64,000 nt of DNA from Glandiceps talaboti. Lineage: Eukaryota > Hemichordata > Enteropneusta > Spengelidae. The notes beneath the pieces were generated by a model. That model had not been told where the DNA came from and ran no database searches. It worked only from the letters and a program-made list of their open reading frames with translations. Both the position numbers and the translations under genes were made by a program. This document shows positions 23,824 through 35,463 of this stretch, in pieces. How positions within the stretch are numbered: position 1 is the first letter of the stretch; the number at the start of each line of letters is the position of its first letter. The stretch is from NCBI RefSeq assembly GCF_964340395.1, contig NC_135551.1, forward strand, positions 2,037,501 to 2,101,500. The letters are read 5' to 3'.

Positions 23824-24443
23824 TTATTTAAAGCAACATAAATCAACTGCAATTCTGGCACTTCTCAAAGTAACTTGTCCACGAGGATGTGCAAGACTTG
23901 TTTCATCACAATCACTATCAGTGTTATCATCAGTACATGAATTTCCTGAGCTATCAGTATCACAATTGTCGCCATCACTGCCTAGAACATGCATTACAGA
24001 AGTGTCGCTTTCAGTCTCAGGGTCACTATCTGTTTCATTCATGTCCATGATATTAATTTTAATTTCATTAATTTTGCAGTCATTTTTCTAGATCTAAATT
24101 CTGGTGTTCCTACTATGTGAGGGGATATTATGTATAATTTTTCTCTTTTTAATTTTCTCTGTTTTGGTAATTTATGCTCATCAAGATATTTATCTAACTC
24201 TTTCACTTTCAGTTTTTCAAGAGTTCCACTCAAGAACAACTTCAACCAGTCATAGTCATTACATTTCTTGTTACTCTTTTTTTTCAGTTGCTCTTCCCGA
24301 TGTTTGGATCTAATGATTTTTACTCTCTCCAGATTTTTCAGATATTCAATGTAGTTTTTGACAACACTTATGCTGACAATATATTTCTCTGCAAAACAGG
24401 ATATAGAAATTTCATCATGTAATTGTTTGAAGCATACAGCATT
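23824..24443 (-). pseudogene. Broken ORF: SAP-like region plus acidic tail
   Basis: On the minus strand, a frame open after a TAA at 24446 reads ...CFKQLHDEISISCFAEKYIV..., then a charged helix (NYIEYLKNLERVKIIRSKHR) and a Lys-rich spacer. It continues with YDWLKLFLSGTLEKLKVKEL and DKYLDEHKLPKQRKLKREKL. The YDW...SG.L..L.V.ELDKYL.EH.L segment resembles a SAP-like DNA-binding helix pair found in uncharacterised, transposon-associated invertebrate proteins (family memory, not verified). After a frame change near an A-run at about 24083, the other frame continues into an acidic tail (ETDSDPETESDTS, TDSSGNSCTDDNTDSDCDE) and stops at 23824. The shift, the lack of a start and the adjacent repeats suggest a decayed copy. 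A missed intron is the alternative. Confidence 0.55.
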
Positions 24444-24920
24444 TTATGTTGGCATGGGGTTGGAAGTCATCTACAGTTTGGTTTGTGTTTGCGAAATCAC
24501 CTTATACTGGAAATAGAAGTTAAACTTATATATCAGTCAAAGTATACCGAGCAAAAATGTTGATAGTTAAATTATTTCTGGAACTATTCCTTCCAACAAT
24601 AAAAATGTTCACATTTATACTTGCATTGTTGACAAGCTGAGCAACACAAACCGGCATTGGAACTAAAGTTGTTTTCAATACGTATCTAAAAAGTAGAACA
24701 GTTGTAATTGTGAAGTATTTAAATTAAGTATACCCACATTGCCCAATGGAAATATGGTGTTCTTGCCATTGTGCATGAAATGGTTATCTTCTTTTTTTCA
24801 ATATAATGATTTACCCTGTAAAAGTTTATACACAGAAAATGTATAAGTTATTTATGAGTATTTTTTAGCACAATTGAACAAAGGTTCAGAGGTTCAAAGG
24901 CAATACACATGGCGCTGAAG
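24444..24920. other. Unique AT-rich spacer
   Basis: No feature recognised. Further exons of the SAP-like ORF could lie here, but none is visible. Confidence 0.45.
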
Positions 24921-24921
24921 C

Positions 24922-24923
<2 letters not shown>

Positions 24924-24952
<29 letters not shown>

Positions 24953-25069
24953 GAGTGTGTGTGTGTGTTTGTGTGTTTTATGTAATTGTATGCATACATA
25001 CATACATACATACATGTACATACATACATACATACATACATACATACATACATACACACACACATACAT

Positions 25070-25106
<37 letters not shown>

Positions 25107-25302
25107 TACATACATACATACATACATACATACATACATACATACATACATACATACATACATACATACATACATACATACAGAGACAGACCGACATACA
25201 TACATACATACATACATACATACATACATACATACATACATACATACATACGTACGTACGTACGTACGTACGTACGTACATACATACATACATACATACA
25301 TA
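24924..25302. repeat. Compound (GT)n / (CATA)n / (CA)n / (CGTA)n block
   Basis: GT run (24924-24978), then CATA runs with embedded CA runs and a CAGAGACAGACCG interruption, then CGTA, then CATA again. The frames open on both strands are low-complexity peptides of Tyr, Cys, Val, Met, His, Thr and Ile and are not genes. Confidence 0.96.
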
Positions 25303-25402
25303 CAGTCTATCACCATGCAGTCCATCACCATGCAGTCTATCACCATGCAGTCGATCGTCACCATGCAGTCTATCACCATGCAGTCTATCATCACCATGCT
25401 GT
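25303..25402. repeat. 15-bp minisatellite
   Basis: About six copies of CAGTCTATCACCATG, two with 3-bp insertions (GATCGTCACC, TATCATCACC). It directly follows the CATA block. Confidence 0.88.
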
Positions 25403-28400
25403 CTATAATTGAAATATGAGGACATTCACCAATACTTGCTAATTCCGAGTAAATTGACTTCTTCAGGTCAAAGTCGTTACAGTGTGACAATTTTGATATA
25501 CTCAGGAAAGGTCAAGAGTTATACAATATTTCATTATTATAAATTTTTGACATTTCAACTTAGGACTGGTTTTCTTTTTTCTTAAATGACAATCAACGAC
25601 AATCGTAATAATCAGGAGTAACGAGAGTACACTACACGTCATCTCTAGACCAGCAAGTCATTTTGAATATCTCTGTGAATGTCAAACGTTGCCCTATCAC
25701 CAGTTGTATGTGTACATCGTTCCGATGTGTAATGTGTTCTCTTTATTTTAGTCATTGAAATAAAACAAATAAAGTTTATTTCCGCTTTTGTATCAGCTTT
25801 CACGTCACTTCACCAGAATATCGATTTTGACATGCCTATTCAACAGAGAGTGTATTTATTCTTCCTTCTATGTGATATGTCTGCAGACGAACCATGACCA
25901 TTTCCCGTATGTGTAAAAATGACAAGTTTATAGATATCAAGTTCTAATGTGTTTTATTTTAGTATGGTTGTGTTTCTCCCCTAATGTTTAAGGAGATAGT
26001 TTGTCCTTACTACGAACAGTTACTGTGGTTCGTATTTTCTCCATGTCATGTTTGTATCACCATAAACACTGCTTTATTACATTGTCAATAATGTAATATA
26101 TTTTTTGTTAGACCTAAAACTGTGTTCTTCCGATTACGTTCAATTTTAGAATAGGTCACCAGTGGGGTACATGTAGGTACATATTTTTCTTCATGTGTGT
26201 CTAGTTCAGATAGTTATGTTTTCCATTCATTTCCATATGGTCTCTGTGTTATTGGTTTCTTCCCAACAGATGTACAACCATTACAGTTTGAAAGGAAGAA
26301 CACTTTTACTAGTATATTGTCTAGTGGATGCGGAGACTTAACATGTTTATGTCTCGATGTTAGTTTCCGCATCCACTATTTCTCGCGAGACTTCACAATT
26401 TTCGCGATTTTAGCATTTTTTTTCGAATACGAAAAAAAAGTTTAGGGTCGGCAGTGAAAAACTAGGTGGGGTCGGGTAACCGGAATCAAACAATGTTTTT
26501 AGGCCTAACTTGAAAACAAAATATTAATAAAGAATCATATTTTAGTATTTAATATTTAGTAGTCGATGATTTCATTTGCTCAAAATACATAATACATAAA
26601 AACCAGAAAGACTGCATGTCGTACATGAAAGGGAATAATAGAAATTAAATCAAATTGTTCTTTTTTATTTCATAAGTTGGAATACTTTATAGGCATACAT
26701 TGCAAGTTGTCCGAGTTGTTGACTTTACACAACAAAATCAGTGTATGTATATAAATAAAGGTTACAACCCGCTTCAGAGTGACAAATAAGGGCGTAGACG
26801 TATTTGTCATTCCGAAGACGGCTGTAAGCTGTTTGTACATCTAATAAGAAGGATTATAACATATAGGCGTGTTTTTTCACCATGTTACCTCTTGACACTA
26901 ATTACACTAAGTACATAATGTAAGTAACGCCAGCAAACGATAACGTAAACCATAGACCCTCAACATGGAGGGTTTATGCCTAAACTATAATTTCATCAAC
27001 ATAGAGTTGAGTACATTGAGAAATGAACTTGTATCGTTCTTACTAAGTTGGTCTGGCAAAAAGGAGTCTTAATCAAATGATAACCTAATGCATCTACGAT
27101 CGTAACACTCGGAAATGATTAATTGTAGTGATCGCAACACGTATACGGTATAGGAAACTAGATTACAACAACCCTTTATTCTCAAACATGTCATGAATGT
27201 AAATCTAGTCTACAGGCTATCATTTGGAGCTATATATTGATAAATAATTTGGAAGACAACTCCAGAGGATGGCTAGCCTCTAGACTAATGTAAATTGCCT
27301 CTGATAGTTTTACATTGTATCTCGGGCTATACTTCCATGCTATCGTGGAGATAATCTGTTGCAGCCAATGGTGTACGGTAAAAGTGTGTTATGTTGACCA
27401 ATTATTTAGGGACAGCAAAAAGTTATTGATCTTGCAATTGGTTAGGGGTATTGCGTGGGCTATACTTCCATGCTATCGTGGTTAGGGGTATTACAGAGTT
27501 GTATCTTAGTTTTCATTATGGATGGTAGGGATTTCCATATCAATTCCCGTGATCTCGCAGTTCCCTCACTTCCACAAAGAACATAGCTCCGACGACCATA
27601 ATTTTGACAACTCTTCTAAGTTAGGTATATGACCATCTTGTATCCTACTTTGCTTACATTTCTGGCTTTTAGTGAATCCTGTAGAACACTAATTACATCG
27701 ACTTGTATTTCTAAATTCCTGGAACCTTGGTTGTTTGGTGTGGAACGCGTCGCTTTCACCTTGACTATGAATGTCAGACACCTGAAAGCTTGTTGATGTA
27801 AATAACGAGATTTTCTATTGTGTAAAAGTGAAGACTATCGCCCGCGACTCTCTTATCCTATTATCATAGTTTTCCAAGTGGTCATCATATCACACACTAC
27901 TGTTTTAGAGTAATCTTATTTGTTGGTCAAGCATTGCAAACTTCAATGACATAACTTTCCTTAGCGAAAGATATGACCAGTTCCTTATTGGCTACTGATA
28001 GTTAAACTCCTGTCAATCACTGGTATACCCTTTAGCTGTCAAAATGTTGACTTAGTGTTTTGACATGTACAGGATTAGCAGTCCTCTACCGGAGCTAATA
28101 GTAAAGATTGTGTAGCGGGGTATAACCATAGACCCATAGGGAGACCTAATACATCCATGGTATAACCAACTCCTTGTCTGTGTTGCTGCTGAAGTCTTAT
28201 CAGTATGGAAAGTGTAAGACAAAGTGGGGTTTAAAAGGTGTGAAAGGTTTGCCAAAATTACGAGGAGAACTTTACGGAGAAAAACAGCTGTGGCGAGTAG
28301 TATTAAAAATAAATCACACTACTGCACCACGAATGGAGTAGTGACTGTGCAGTAAGGGTTTAAGGAAGGAGGGCACTACTGTTTCCATTCAAAAGAAACG

Positions 28401-28640
28401 GATTTTACACAGATGTTCATATGAGCTACACTTTAAGACACGTCTCGTTGTTCAGCCCTATCAGGGCTTGTGAATTGTGCATGGCTTATTTGTTTCGCCG
28501 TGAACACTGCATGCTGTGTGTATCCCCATCCGAATGTGTACACTTTTATCTCAGTATTATCATCACCTAGCCTGGCAAGGGGTGAGACAGTGTGTACTTT
28601 ATCTTAATCTAGTCTAGCAAGGGTGAGATGGACTAATCCT
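25403..28640. other. 3.2-kb unique stretch
   Basis: This is one of the longest non-repetitive stretches of the window. Frames up to ~82 codons are present but none shows motifs or convincing splice borders. A segment at 26441-26510 (TTTAGGGTCGGCAGTGAAAA and following) has the look of an interspersed repeat, but there is no second copy here. A 25-bp direct repeat lies at 27324-27348 and 27457-27481. Upstream exons of the + strand gene may be here, undetected. Confidence 0.5.
27324..27495. repeat. Short direct repeats
   Basis: GGGCTATACTTCCATGCTAT plus CGTGG occurs at 27324-27348 and 27457-27481. GGTTAGGGGTATT occurs on both sides of the second copy, marking a ~40-bp tandem duplication. Confidence 0.8.
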
Positions 28641-28641
28641 G

Positions 28642-28958
28642 CATGTATGTATGTATGTATGTATGTATGTATGTATGTATGTGTGTGTGTGTGTGTGTGT
28701 GCGTGCGTGCGTGCATGTATGCATGTATTTATGTGTATGTATGTATATATGTATGCATGTATGTATGTATGTATGTATGTATATATGTGTGTGTGTGCGT
28801 GCGTGCGTGCGTGCGTGCGTGCATGTATGTGTATGTATATATGTATGTATGTATGTATGTATGTAATGTGTATGTATGTATGTATGTATGTATGCATGTA
28901 TGTATGTATTTGTGCTTTTTGTTCTGTGTGTAGTTTGTTGTTGTGTATGCGTATGTTC

Positions 28959-28989
<31 letters not shown>

Positions 28990-29000
28990 TGGGGGGGGGG
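28642..29000. repeat. (GTAT)n / (GT)n / (GC)n microsatellite block
   Basis: Alternating GTAT, TG, GTGC and GC tracts with short unique interruptions (28916-28957). Frames across it are low-complexity only. Confidence 0.95.
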
Positions 29001-30069
29001 TTAATTCAATTCATTACAATTGAGGTAATTCTGTCTTTAATAACTTGCAAGTTAGACTGAATTACCTATTGTTCCAAAATAGGCATACGATGGTGACGTA
29101 GATTGCAAGGTCAATTGTTGAATTGACGGATTGTCTTATAATTAGATGTGATTGCCTCATTGTTTCATGGTCACTCTTACAAATTGGTTTTAAACTCTGT
29201 CGTATAAACTTGGTTAATGGAACACTTTAACTCGACAAAGTCATTGAGTGCGCGCAGTGACTTTAGTCTAGCACTTAGTAGGGTGTCCACGAACATTACC
29301 GTTCTAAGAAGTCCTGAATGGACGTTCAGATTTCAATTTTGTTGTCAGAATTTACCTCAAAGAACACGAATTAGATTAACTAATGTACGTAAGGCTTTAT
29401 GGCTTAAAGTGTGAGATCTAGGCATTAAGGAGAGTCAGTGCTTATTAAATCTGATTTCCGAGGAGTCTGTGCTATTCGGCATGTGTGTATTTGACCTTAA
29501 GGCTTCAAGGAAATAAAACATTATCTTTGACTTCTATTTTAATTGAAATCAATGTCTTTATCAGGCTGAGTTTGTCACCATGTATATATGCACCTCATTT
29601 ATAGAAACCTGCATTTTGCCATCATTATATTGTCAGTTTTCTACAATTTGATAAATATTTCGTTCGTTTTTTGGCCAAAATGTTAATTGTCAATTTGTTA
29701 GGCAAATCGGGTTGCTAGACCGTGTGATACAACATAGGCTTTCTATGGATACTACATGGAATCACTGGTCATGGACTCCTTCAAACGTGTTTATGATTCA
29801 GTAAAGATAAACATCGTTATTGTACGTTTCATATTTACGTCACTGATTTCAGTCAATTTAAAATTTAAAAATCCCGTCATGTTCACAATAAGTAAAACAT
29901 GTACATTTTTTATTCCAGTCTAATGGTTAGTTTGTTTGTCCGAGATTTACTTTCTAACAAAATGTCCTTTTTCATTTATAGCAATTTACACATCAGCGAT
30001 TTCCTAGTTGTTTTATTTTAGTTATTGCAGTATCTTGAAGTTTAACGATGGCGGCTTTATGGTTCCTGT

Positions 30070-30070
<1 letters not shown>
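29001..30070. other. Unique sequence upstream of the first recognised exon
   Basis: About 1 kb without repeats. A 65-codon frame at 29217 has no motif. It is likely intron or 5' flank of the + strand gene. Confidence 0.45.

Positions 30071-30137
<67 letters not shown>
30071..30137. repeat. (CA)n microsatellite
   Basis: Perfect dinucleotide run about 110 bases upstream of the first recognised exon. Confidence 0.97.
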
Positions 30138-30139
<2 letters not shown>

Positions 30140-30245
30140 TATAACATGTTATAAATGGTGAATATACCTTGTAAAGTTTATGCAAGTAGTCCCATTCTCT
30201 ATATACTTAAAGTATAAATGTATATTTCATCATTCATTCATTCAG

Positions 30246-30369
30246 CAAAGAGAGGATGACCAATTGATAGGGCATGCTAGACATCCTACGTACACACCAT
30301 CAGAGCCTACAACACCTGTTACGCCTGGTGAAGAAGAACTACAAAAGGAAACAAGAAGTAATGCTCGGG
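30246..30369 (+). CDS. Exon of unrecognised gene (exon a of a, b, c)
   Basis: Preceded by an acceptor ATTCATTCATTCAG and followed by a donor G|GTAAGG. Phase 0 in, one base out. It reads QREDDQLIGHARHPTYTPSE, then TTPVTPGEEELQKETRSNAR, a Pro/Thr/Glu-rich, probably disordered linker. The leftover G joins GG of the next exon to give Gly, and the frame continues with RKFKIASALHIDD. The three exons add up to 741 bases with the stop (246 residues), and the phase agrees at both joints, which is the main evidence that this is a real gene. The start codon and earlier exons were not found. The intron that follows (30370-32521) carries a 44-bp array and a compound microsatellite. I do not recognise the product. 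Confidence 0.72.
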
Positions 30370-30436
30370 GTAAGGTACTAGCTACTTTCTATCCTGAGTT
30401 TAGCAAAATAAATCTGATATACATGAAGGCTGATAA

Positions 30437-31392
30437 CACTAGATTGTAGGTGTATGGACAAATTAGCCATCATTACATTACACTAGATTGTAGGTGTATG
30501 GACAAATTAGCCATCATTACATTACACTAGATTGTAGGTGTATGGACAAATTAGCCATCATTACATTACACTAGATTGTAGGTGTATGGACAAATTAGCC
30601 ATCATTACATTACACTAGATTGTAGGTGTATGGACAAATTAGCCATCATTACATTACACTAGATTGTAGGTGTATGGACAAATTAGCCATCATTACATTA
30701 CACTAGATTGTAGGTGTATGGACAAATTAGCCATCATTACATTACACTAGATTGTAGGTGTGTGGACAAATTAGCCATCAGTACATTACACTAGATTGTA
30801 GGTGTATGGACAAATTAGCCATCATTACATTACACTAGATTGTAGGTGTATGGACAAATTAGCCATCATTACATTACACTAGATTGTAGGTGTATGGACA
30901 AATTAGCCATCATTACATTACACTAGATTGTAGGTGTATGGACAAATTAGCCATCATTACATTACACTAGATTGTAGGTGTATGGACAAATTAGCCATCA
31001 TTACATTACACTAGATTGTAGGTGTATGGACAAATTAGCCATCATTACATTACACTAGATTGTAGGTGTATGGACAAATTAGCCATCATTACATTACACT
31101 AGATTGTAGGTGTATGGACAAATTAGCCATCATTACATTACACTAGATTGTAGGTGTATTAGTCATCATTACATTACACTAGATTGTAGGTGTATGAACA
31201 AATTAGCCATCATTACATTACACTAGATTGTAGGTGTATGGACAAATTAGCCATCATTACATTACACTAGATTGTAGGTGTATGGACAAATTAGCCATCA
31301 TTACATTACACTAGATTGTAGGTGTATGGACAAATTAGCCATCATTACATTACACTAGATTGTAGGTGTATGGACAAATTAATCATCATCGT
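30437..31392. repeat. 44-bp intronic satellite (about 21 copies)
   Basis: Very homogeneous 44-bp monomers with core CACTAGATTGTAGGTGTATG then GACAAATTAGCCATCATTAC. One monomer near 31155 lacks GGACAAAT. The last monomer decays into AATCATCATCGTATTAC. It lies in the first intron of the gene, about 70 bases after the donor. Confidence 0.96.
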
Positions 31393-31510
31393 ATTACACA
31401 AGAAATAATGCCTTTGAAATACCACATCATATTGACATACATAACATTTGTTGTGGTGTTATCCGTCACGTCATATCAACTTTACGATATAATCTGGTAA
31501 CAGCAATAAT

Positions 31511-31941
<431 letters not shown>

Positions 31942-32149
31942 CACTTGGCTGAATTCATGAAGAGATAACATGGGTAACTAGAAAAGCGATCGATTGCCAG
32001 TAATAGTCTGAAAGTGTGCATGGTTCTTCTTGTTACGTGTCTAATCAATTTTCTTAAAGTATAATTCTCAATACTCTTTTTGATTACTGTATGTCCCAAA
32101 TGACCTATTCCAGCGACCAGATTAGGTGAGTAGGTAATTCCTTTAAACA

Positions 32150-32356
32150 ACCGATTCTGGGACTATTGTCCTTTTACATGTCTGACAGCATTTAAATCAT
32201 GTTATCTAAATATTTCAACAGAGGGAGGGTCATATTTTCGAAAAAGGAAATTGAGGGAGGGCCACTTTTTAGCACTAGGGAATAGGGGGAGGGTCACATT
32301 TCACGCAACAGCCTGGCCTAATTTTCCACGCCCCCTGTAATTACTGAAGGCTCCCT
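32150..32356 (+). repeat. Dispersed repeat, ~207-bp copy in intron
   Basis: Collinear with 10049-10256: GATTCTGGGACTATTGTCCT at the left and TGTAATTACTGAAGGCTCCC at the right. It lies about 165 bases upstream of exon b, in the same orientation as the gene. Confidence 0.85.
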
Positions 32357-32521
32357 TGGTGTCATACGACAAAACAGATTGACTTCAATAATGGTGCCGA
32401 TAGTTTTTATTTTATTATATTATATATTACATCATTTACATATTATTGCAACTTTCACTGTTGTAAGACGACATCCCTATGTACAAAACAGTATCAAGCT
32501 AAACACTGTGTTTCTTTTCAG

Positions 32522-32749
32522 GGAGGAAGTTCAAGATCGCTTCAGCACTGCACATTGATGATTTAGAGCTCAGAGATATACAGATTTTAGCGATAGACAA
32601 AGTGTTCCTGGAATCGATACAGCCGTATAATTCACTGTTAGAAAGTTATCGTATTATGAAGGAAGCTGAGAAAACCTTCAAGCATCTTGTAGGATATACC
32701 ATAGATGATGCCTTTGAAACCTGCTTTGAACACTGTAAAACTCGCTATA
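32522..32749 (+). CDS. Exon b of unrecognised gene
   Basis: The acceptor is TTTCTTTTCAG and the donor is CTATA|GTAAGTATAT. The frame reads RKFKIASALHIDDLELRDIQ, then ILAIDKVFLESIQPY... and ...AEKTFKHLVGYTIDDAFETC, ending FEHCKTRY plus one base. It is predicted mostly alpha-helical with balanced charge, and has no signal or membrane segment. The last ~17 coding bases (CTGTAAAACTCGCTATA) together with the donor are the first unit of the 35-bp array that fills the next intron. Unspliced reading into the array meets a stop at 32803-32805. Family unknown. Confidence 0.75.
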
Positions 32750-35196
32750 GTAAGTATATATGTATAACTGTAAAACTGGCTACAGTAAGTATATATGTAC
32801 TGTAAAACTCGCTATAGTAAGTATATATGTATAACTGTAAAACTCGCTGTAGTAAGTACATATGTACTGTAAAACTCGCTACAGTAAGTATATATGTATA
32901 ACTGTAAAACTCGCTATAGTAAGTATATATATATATAACTGTAAAACTCGCTGTAATAAGTATTATATGTATAACTGTAAAACTGGCTACAGTAAGTATA
33001 TATGTATAACTGTAAAACTCGCTATAGTAAGTATATATGTATAACTGTAAAACTCGCTATAGTAAGTATATATGTATAACTGTAAAACTCGCTACAGTAA
33101 GTATATATGTATAACTGTAAAACTCGCTATAGTAAGTATATATGTATAACTGTAAAACTGGCTACAGTAAGTATATATGTACTGTAAAACTCGCTATAGT
33201 AAGTATATATGTATAACTGTAAAACTCGCTAAAGTAAGTATATATGTACTGTAAAACTCGCTACAGTAAGTATATATGTATAACTGTAAAACTCGCTATA
33301 GTAAGTATATATATATATAACTGTAAAACTCGCTGTAATAAGTATATATGTATAACTGTAAAACTGGCTACAGTAAGTATATATGTATAACTGTAAAACT
33401 CGCTATAGTAAGTATATATGTATAACTGTAAAACTCGCTATAGTAAGTATATATGTATAACTGTAAAACTCGCTACAGTAAGTATATATGTATAACTGTA
33501 AAACTCGCTATAGTAAGTATATATGTATAACTGTAAAACTCGCTATAGTAAGTATATATGTATAACTGTAAAACTCGCTGCAGTAAGTATATATGTATAA
33601 CTAAAACTCGCTACAGTAGGTATATATGTATAACTGTAAAACCTGCTACAGTAAGTATATATGTATAACTGTAAAACTCGCTGCAGTAAGTATATATGTA
33701 TAACTGTAAAACTCGCTACAGTAAGTATATATGTATAACTGTAAAACCTGCTACAGTAGGTATATATGTATAACTGTAAAACTGGCTGCAGTAGGTATAT
33801 ATGTATAACTGTAAAACTCGCTACAGTAAGTATATATGTATAACTGTAAAACTCGCTACAGTAAGTATATATGTATAACTGTAAAACTCGCTGCAGTAGG
33901 TATATATGTATAACTGTAAAACTGGCTACAGTAAGTATATATGTATAACTGTAAAACTCACTACAGTAAGTATATATGTATAACTGTAAAACTCGCTACA
34001 GTAAGTATATATGTATAACTGTAAAACTCGCTGCAGTAGGTATATATGTATAACTGTAAAACTCGCTGCAGTAGGTATATATGTATAACTGTAAAACTCG
34101 CTGCAGTAGGTATATATGTATAACTGTAAAACTCGCTGCAGTAGGTATATATGTATAACTGTAAAACTCGCTGCAGTAGGTATATATGTATAACTGTAAA
34201 ACTCGCTGCAGTAGGTATATATGTATAACTGTAAAACTCGCTGCAGTAGGTATATATGTATAACTGTAAAACTCGCTGCAGTAGGTATATATGTATAACT
34301 GTAAAACCTGCTACAGTAAGTATATATGTATAACTGTAAAACTCGCTGCAGTAGGTATATATGTATAACTGTAAAACTCGCTAAAGTAAGTATATATGTA
34401 TAACTGTAAAACTCGCTACAGTAAGTATATATGTATAACTGTAAAACTCGCTGCAGTAGGTATATATGTATAACTGTAAAACTCGCTAAAGTAAGTATAT
34501 ATGTATAACTGTAAAACTCGCTACAGTAAGTATATATGTATAACTGTAAAACTCGCTGCAGTAGGTATATATGTATAACTGTAAAACTCGCTAAAGTAAG
34601 TATATATGTATAACTGTAAAACTCGCTACAGTAAGTATATATGTATAACTGTAAAACTGGCTGCAGTAGGTATATATGTATAACTGTAAAACTCGCTGCA
34701 GTAAGTATATATGTATAACTGTAAAACTCGCTGCAGTAGGTATATATGTATAACTGTAAAACTCGCTGCAGTAGGTATATATGTATAACTGTAAAACTCG
34801 CTGCAGTATGTATATATGTATAACTGTAAAACTCGCTATAGTAAGTATATATGTATAACTGTAAAACTCGCTATAGTAAGTATATATGTATAACCGTACA
34901 CTATACGAAAAGTCATATTTGACCATTATCTTTCCACCGGGGTAAATCTTGGGCAGAGGATGTGTAAATGTGGGTAGTATGAGACGAAGTACCACCTTTG
35001 TCTTAATTTACCCACGGTGATCTCTCACCTGGGGGTTGTAGACAGTCAAAAGTGGTACTTCGTCTCGTACTACCCCTGGACAGAGATGGTGGTTAGGTGC
35101 GTCTCACCTAGGGTAAAGGTTGGGTAAAGGTGGGTAAATTTGACTTTTCGTATAGTGACGTAAAACTCGCTAAAGTAAGTATATATGTATAACCGT
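32733..35196 (+). repeat. 35-bp array derived from a 5' splice site (about 62 copies)
   Basis: Each 35-bp unit contains AACTGTAAAACTCGCTACA, GTAAGTATATATGTAT and minor variants (CTATA, CTGCA; GTAGGTAT for GTAAGTAT in the right half). A few units are 32 bp because they lack TAA. Unit 1 is the end of exon b plus its donor, so every unit is a copy of an exon end with a consensus-like 5' splice site. The array is split by a 259-bp MITE at 34899-35157, with one unit beyond it (35158-35196). Confidence 0.93.
34899..35157. mobile_element. 259-bp palindromic MITE inside the 35-bp array
   Basis: Ends CACTATACGAAAAGTCA and its reverse complement TGACTTTTCGTATAGTG are exact inverted repeats. The centre also folds (GAGACGAAGTACCAC against GTGGTACTTCGTCTC), so the element is a full foldback. 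The CACTA terminus would fit the EnSpm/CACTA superfamily, but the flanks (ACCGTA on the left, ACGTAAAA on the right) do not give a clean 3-bp target duplication. It is noncoding. Confidence 0.85.
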
Positions 35197-35463
35197 ATAT
35201 ACATTCATAGTACACCTATTACCATACTGTACATTTACTTGTTTAATTACTTTCACCACGTCTACCCACGTTTTATACATAATACAAATAAAGACGTGTG
35301 CAACATTGATAGGAATTAATGTGAAAGAAGACTGGCACATGTCGTATATTGCTTTCAGGGTATGGTTGTCAGTAATTGTAAACCTGTTGATGGTGAGATT
35401 GTAGAGAATAGTACTGCAAAACATGTTATATCGATGCCATGGCAACCAATTTGCTAATACTTT

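Noticed and set aside
24848-25490. Long overlapping open frames on both strands (up to ~179 codons) over CATA/GT repeats
   Set aside because: They are products of tetranucleotide and dinucleotide repeats without stops. Composition is only a few residues and the frames overlap in all phases.
26441-26510. GTTTAGGGTCGGCAGTG-type segment as a repeat
   Set aside because: It looks familiar as an interspersed sequence, but there is no second copy in this window to support a call.
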